From positions 1 through 33,874 of the IMG/VR virus record IMGVR_UViG_3300031673_000271: a stretch of DNA of 33,874 bases. One strand, written 5' to 3'. This DNA is from a virus. How positions within the stretch are numbered: the stretch's first letter is position 1; each line of letters starts with the position of its first letter. Positions 30,164-33,874 of this stretch are shown here, piece after piece. The notes below the pieces were generated by a model that was not told where the DNA came from, searched no databases, and saw only the letters and a list, made by a program, of their open reading frames with translations. A program made the translations under genes and the position numbers.

Positions 30164-31753
30164 ATGGCAGCTATCTTAGAAGTAAAATATTATAACTCCT
30201 TTTGGTTAAAGAAAATTAAAACTTTAACAGAATCAGGAGTAGGTTCCGCGGGTGCTACCCGAGCTGTAACAAATCAAGATCAGGTAAATAAGGCTTTGAT
30301 AACGGTAAATCCAAGTTTTGCTTCAATTACAGCAGGACAAGGGTCGGAGGTTATTATACAGAATGGAACTACAGGAGAACAATTTACAGGATATATATTC
30401 CAGCTGATAAGTAATACTACCTTTATTTTAAATGAAGCACCTCTTTTTGATATTGAAATAGGTAACAATACTTGCGTATTTGGGGGTATTGTAAATTTTG
30501 CTGGAGTTCCCCAAAATTATGTATCTACCCCAGAGAGTGATTGGTTTATTGAAGAAGCTAGGATCAGAGGTGGGTATAACAATACAAATATTGATTACGG
30601 AGTTAGAGCTTACGCCGTAGATGAAAATACACAAGGCGAAATTAGAGACAACGCTTTAATATATTCAGGTATTTATAATTCTAGAACAGGTGTTAATAAT
30701 ACTAATCAATTTCCTGTAGGATCTGAAATAACCAAAGCGGTTGATCCTGCTTATGGTAGTATACAAAAACTGTATGCAGAAGATTCTAACTTAATTATAT
30801 TCCAAGAAGATAAAGTCAGTAGAGCTTTAATAGATAAAGACGCTATTTACTCAGCCGAAGGAGGTGGTACTGTAACCTCGAGCAATTTAGTTATAGGTGT
30901 TGTGCAGCCTTACGGAGGAGAATATGGTATATCCACAGAACCAGAAAGCTTTGCTGTATACGGATATAGAAAGTACTTTACAGATAGAAAAAGAAATGCG
31001 GTACTTAGATTATCTATGGACGGTATTGAAGAAATATCTAGATATGGTATGACTGATTACTTTAGAGATAGCTTGTCTACGTTATCTTCAACATCAAAGA
31101 TTGTAGGTGGATATGATTTACATACTAAAAAATACGATATTTCATTACTTTATAGTGGTCAATTTGCGCCAATATCTAACGACGACTATGACACTCTTTC
31201 TTTTGATGAAAGCGTAAAAGGTTGGACAAGTTTTTACACATATGCACCAGATTTTATAGCAAGTTTAAAAAACAAATTTTATTCGTTTAAAAAAGGAGGA
31301 ATTTGGCAACACTATAATAATGCCGGAGATTATAGCACATTTTATAATGTAGCTAGCCCTTCTAAAGTAACCTTTATATTTAATCCTAAGGTTTCAATGG
31401 TTAAAGTTTTTAAAACAATTAATTACGAAGGATCTGAAGGCTGGGAAGCAACCTCTATTACTACAAGTCAAAACCAAGGGGTGCCCATAACGCAATACGT
31501 AGCGCCTAATGGATCGGCCGCTTTGCAAGCTCAGTTATTTTCAAATCAATTTATAAATAAAGAAGATAAATATTTTGCAAACATAAATAACAATACACCT
31601 CAACAAAGAGGAGCTATTGTTTTTGGAAACTCTATGACTGGAGTTAGAGGGTTTTTTAGCACTGTTGAAATGTCTTTAACAGGAACAAACGCAACTCAGA
31701 GTCAAAAAGAACTATTTGCAGTTTCAACAGAATATGTTGAATCATCTTATTAA
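30164..31753 (+). CDS. Second tail nozzle / propeller-like protein (529 aa)
   Basis: The core DYGVRAYAVDENTQGEIRDN, AVDPAYGSIQKLYAEDSNLI, IFQEDKVSRALIDKDAIYSA, GEYGISTEPESFAVYGYRKY, FTDRKRNAVLRLSMDGIEEI and YGMTDYFRDSL is a pattern I associate with the C-terminal half of nozzle or muzzle proteins in marine and Bacteroidota podoviruses. Here it is a separate gene after the 1609-residue protein, so an ancestral single protein may have been split, with the first part expanded. Residues 1-115 form an N-terminal beta domain (SFWLKKIKTLTESG). It is beta-rich throughout and has no signal peptide. It acts in the tail, probably at its tip. Confidence 0.65.
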   Translation: MAAILEVKYYNSFWLKKIKTLTESGVGSAGATRAVTNQDQVNKALITVNPSFASITAGQGSEVIIQNGTTGEQFTGYIFQLISNTTFILNEAPLFDIEIGNNTCVFGGIVNFAGVPQNYVSTPESDWFIEEARIRGGYNNTNIDYGVRAYAVDENTQGEIRDNALIYSGIYNSRTGVNNTNQFPVGSEITKAVDPAYGSIQKLYAEDSNLIIFQEDKVSRALIDKDAIYSAEGGGTVTSSNLVIGVVQPYGGEYGISTEPESFAVYGYRKYFTDRKRNAVLRLSMDGIEEISRYGMTDYFRDSLSTLSSTSKIVGGYDLHTKKYDISLLYSGQFAPISNDDYDTLSFDESVKGWTSFYTYAPDFIASLKNKFYSFKKGGIWQHYNNAGDYSTFYNVASPSKVTFIFNPKVSMVKVFKTINYEGSEGWEATSITTSQNQGVPITQYVAPNGSAALQAQLFSNQFINKEDKYFANINNNTPQQRGAIVFGNSMTGVRGFFSTVEMSLTGTNATQSQKELFAVSTEYVESSY

Positions 31754-31763
31754 ATTAAATTAA

Positions 31764-32165
31764 ATGGAATTAAGTAAAAGAAGACTACAGCACGATGACT
31801 ATGACACTATTGTAAAATGGTGGGAGTCTTGGCCAGATTGGGAGCCATTAGCTAGAAATTTATTACCGGAAAACGGTACGGGTGGTATTATGATCGAAAG
31901 AGATGGTACACCTATTGTAGCTGGTTTTCTATATGGTACAAATTCAAAAATATCGTGGATGGAATGGATTGTAGGTAATCCAGAAGAAAGAAATAAATCA
32001 GAAGCTATAGAACTACTAATATCTTCATTGGAAGAATGGGCGGTTGAGGGTGGTTTTGAAGTTATTCTAAGTATAGGCAGAAGCAAAAGCCTTATAGATA
32101 AACATAAAAAACTAGGGTATACAGTGGATGATAATCCATCCCATGAAATAATAAAAAAAATATAA
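31764..32165 (+). CDS. GNAT-like acetyltransferase fold protein (133 aa)
   Basis: The order of elements fits a compact GNAT fold: an N-terminal helix (DYDTIVKWWESWPDW), strands GGIMIERDGTPIVAGFLYGT and SWMEWIVGNPEERNKSE, a helix (AIELLISSLEEWAVEGGF), then VILSIGRSKSLIDKHKKLGY. The classic Q/R-x-x-G-x-G/A acetyl-CoA loop is not obvious; NPEERNKSEA occupies its place, so catalysis is uncertain. Proteins like this are commonly encoded inside tail modules of marine phages. A TAAATTAAATTAAATGG leader precedes it and the next gene starts 2 nt after its stop. Confidence 0.65.
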   Translation: MELSKRRLQHDDYDTIVKWWESWPDWEPLARNLLPENGTGGIMIERDGTPIVAGFLYGTNSKISWMEWIVGNPEERNKSEAIELLISSLEEWAVEGGFEVILSIGRSKSLIDKHKKLGYTVDDNPSHEIIKKI

Positions 32166-32167
32166 GC

Positions 32168-32875
32168 ATGGCAGCAGTAACAGGAGCCGTTTTATCACTT
32201 GGCGGAAGTATTTTAGGTGGTATGGGAGCAAGGAGTGCGGCAAGAGCAGCTGAAAGGCAAGCAGCCGCAGCAAGAGCTCAAATTAAAAGTATTGAAAATA
32301 ACAGAGCTGTGGTTATAAATCCATATGCAGGGATGGAAAGCATAACTGATATGGCAGAAGACTTAAGCAGTAAAATGTCAAATCCTTTTGCTCAATTAGG
32401 AGTAGCTACTCAAGCGGCCGAGATGCAAGCAGAAGAAGCTGATATTTCTTTAGCAAATACTTTAGATACTATGTTGGCTACTGGTGCAGGAGCTGGGGGT
32501 GCAACAGCATTAGCTCAAGCGGCTTTAAGATCTAAAAAAGGTATCTCCGCTAGCATAGAAACACAAGAATCATCTAATGAAAAAATGAGGGCTGAAGGTG
32601 AACAAAAATTAAATGAACGTCAAATGGCAGAAGCTGAAAGAATGCAAAATATTGGAATGCAAGACGAACTTCGTTTACAATCAGCAGAAGCTCAAGGGAA
32701 AGCCTACCAATTTGAATCTCAAGAACAAAGAGATGAGAACCAGATGGCTAGACTGTCAGGACAAGCGCAGCAAGCTTCAGCACAAGCGGCGTCAGCGGCG
32801 GCAGGAGCAAACAGTATGTTTGGAGGAATAGCTTCAATGGGAGGACAGTTGCTAGGGTCAGCATTATCAAAATAA
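32168..32875 (+). CDS. Probable internal virion / ejection protein (235 aa)
   Basis: This Ala/Gln/Glu-rich helical protein has a Gly/Ala N-terminus (GAVLSLGGSILGGMGARSAA) like those of membrane-interacting phage ejection proteins. A conserved-looking centre follows (VINPYAGMESITDMAEDLSS and MSNPFAQLGVATQAAEMQAEEADI), then a long coiled coil (EKMRAEGEQKLNERQMAEAE). The C-terminus is again Gly/Ala/Ser-rich (SMFGGIASMGGQLLGSALSK). Its placement after tail genes and before another Gly-rich protein fits an internal core or ejected protein, analogous to gp14-like products. Confidence 0.6.
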   Translation: MAAVTGAVLSLGGSILGGMGARSAARAAERQAAAARAQIKSIENNRAVVINPYAGMESITDMAEDLSSKMSNPFAQLGVATQAAEMQAEEADISLANTLDTMLATGAGAGGATALAQAALRSKKGISASIETQESSNEKMRAEGEQKLNERQMAEAERMQNIGMQDELRLQSAEAQGKAYQFESQEQRDENQMARLSGQAQQASAQAASAAAGANSMFGGIASMGGQLLGSALSK

Positions 32876-32895
32876 GAGAATAAATAAGGTATCAC

Positions 32896-33874
32896 ATGGC
32901 AAACACAATAAATTTTAATCCACCTGCAATCAAAGCGGCTAGGATAACCGGTAATGGAGGTTCTAGTGGAGGTAGCGGAGGAGCAGCTAATTGGAGTAAC
33001 ATAGGCAAAGATATTGCTTCTATTGGTACAAGTATCGCAGCAGGACTTCAAGCTCGGCAAGCGAATATAAGATTTGAAAAGCAACAACAACTTAACCTTA
33101 TTAAAGAAAGAAACGATCTTACAACTTTGCAATACGATAAAGTTGCACTGATAGATACATTGCCTAACAGTACTTGGGAAAAAAGTAAAAATACAATGCT
33201 TTACGGATTAATGGATAAATTCGTTGATATAAAAACTGCTTTAAATGATCCTAACAGTGGGCTTGACTCTAGTACAGGAAATGCTGCATTGCAAGAGATT
33301 ATGGGAACTGTTACAAAGTATGCAAAACAAGCTCCTGCAATTTACGCAGCGGCTACCTCTTTAAAAGCAGCTTTAGCAAAACCATTTGGAACCCCAGGTG
33401 CAATAGCTGGAGGAGTGCCAAGTGCTCAACAGCAAATATTACTTTCTTTAGTGGAAGATGGTAATGTTGAAATTGCAGCAAAAGATGGAAAATTTTATTT
33501 GTATCAATTAGATGATGAAAACAATGTTACCGATGCGTTCAATATTGACGAATACATGTCTGTTACCAGTGGTGGTACTGATCCTGAGTCTTATTTTAGA
33601 ACAATAGCAGATACCTCCAAGGAATCTCAAAGCGCTGCTACGACTATATTAGGAACGACTGAGTCTGCAAATAACGCTTACTACGATATTAAAAGAGAAA
33701 CTAATGCGGCAGGAGATTCTGTGGTTACAAGCACGACATGGAAAACGCCTCCCGGTGGAAAAGATCCCATGTTAACAAAATTTGGCGCTATTAAAAACAT
33801 TGCAAGTACCGGTTTCAATCATCTACTAAAAGACGAAAAGTTTCTTGGAAGCATGGAAGACCTGTGGACTAACA
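32896..33874 (+). CDS. Virion-associated protein, 3' end beyond window (at least 326 aa)
   Basis: An open frame runs from the ATG at 32896 to the window edge without a stop, so only the N-terminal part is seen. The start (INFNPPAIKAARITG, then Gly/Ser-rich, GGAANW) matches the opening of the 193-residue protein at 8634, suggesting a shared signal for packaging or proteolysis. Residues 40-80 are helical (IASIGTSIAAGLQARQANIR). A beta-like part follows (DGNVEIAAKDGKFYLYQLDDE). Given the position after an internal virion protein and the large size expected, it is probably an ejected core protein. No enzyme motif is visible in the part present. Confidence 0.65.
   Translation, partial: MANTINFNPPAIKAARITGNGGSSGGSGGAANWSNIGKDIASIGTSIAAGLQARQANIRFEKQQQLNLIKERNDLTTLQYDKVALIDTLPNSTWEKSKNTMLYGLMDKFVDIKTALNDPNSGLDSSTGNAALQEIMGTVTKYAKQAPAIYAAATSLKAALAKPFGTPGAIAGGVPSAQQQILLSLVEDGNVEIAAKDGKFYLYQLDDENNVTDAFNIDEYMSVTSGGTDPESYFRTIADTSKESQSAATTILGTTESANNAYYDIKRETNAAGDSVVTSTTWKTPPGGKDPMLTKFGAIKNIASTGFNHLLKDEKFLGSMEDLWTN

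Noticed and set aside
1-33874. CRISPR arrays, insertion sequences, integrase or attachment sites.
   Set aside because: No regularly spaced direct repeats with unique spacers, no transposase-like or recombinase-like protein, and no terminal inverted repeats around any gene were seen.

Overview
This window is a stretch of a double-stranded DNA tailed-phage genome, most likely a podovirus infecting a member of the Bacteroidota (Flavobacteriia-like host). The evidence is the late gene order (small and large terminase, portal, scaffold-like protein, major capsid protein, neck proteins, large tail nozzle-like proteins, internal virion proteins), the low GC content, AT-rich leaders without clear Shine-Dalgarno sites, and a lipoprotein-free signal peptide ending in YAQ that is typical of flavobacteria. 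The terminase, portal and neck proteins resemble those of crAss-like and other Bacteroidota podoviruses, but no lineage can be assigned from the sequence alone. No integrase, repressor, polymerase or CRISPR array is visible here.

Layout. Positions 43-3175 hold a leftward (minus-strand) block of at least thirteen tiny genes (28-105 codons) of unknown function, plus a tRNA-like structured element. They are arranged in short operons. Each operon, and one tandem pair of sites, is preceded by a strictly spaced 35-nt element that occurs six times and is very probably a phage-specific early promoter. Positions 3234-3775 are a non-coding divergence region containing GC-rich tandem repeats, palindromes and a dyad element. 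All genes from 3803 to the right edge are rightward.

Positions 3803-6343 encode a basic protein, a beta-roll adhesin-like fibre and a small tail-associated protein. Positions 6425-8641 are a chaperonin cassette: a full-length GroEL, an overlapping GroES, and an overlapping winged-helix-like protein. Positions 8634-12779 hold many small, tightly coupled genes: possible virion or maturation proteins, a HExxH metalloprotein, a three-helix holin, a secreted protein and a coiled-coil protein. A second, two-domain GroES-like gene (12779) leads into terS-terL-portal-scaffold-MCP (13329-20856). The capsid gene and the gene after it each end in a strong hairpin.

Positions 21838-25281 are a tandemly duplicated neck gene pair (A1-B1-A2-B2), whose second copies carry extra beta domains. 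Then come a 1609-residue nozzle-like protein, a 529-residue related protein, a GNAT-like protein, an internal virion protein and the start of another that runs off the window.

The most distinctive points are the six-copy promoter family; a three-copy ~46-nt dyad element, one copy of which lies inside the coding region for the presumed mobile loop of the second GroES-like protein; the complete phage chaperonin set; the duplicated neck cassette; and a codon-usage patch inside the terminase ATPase.
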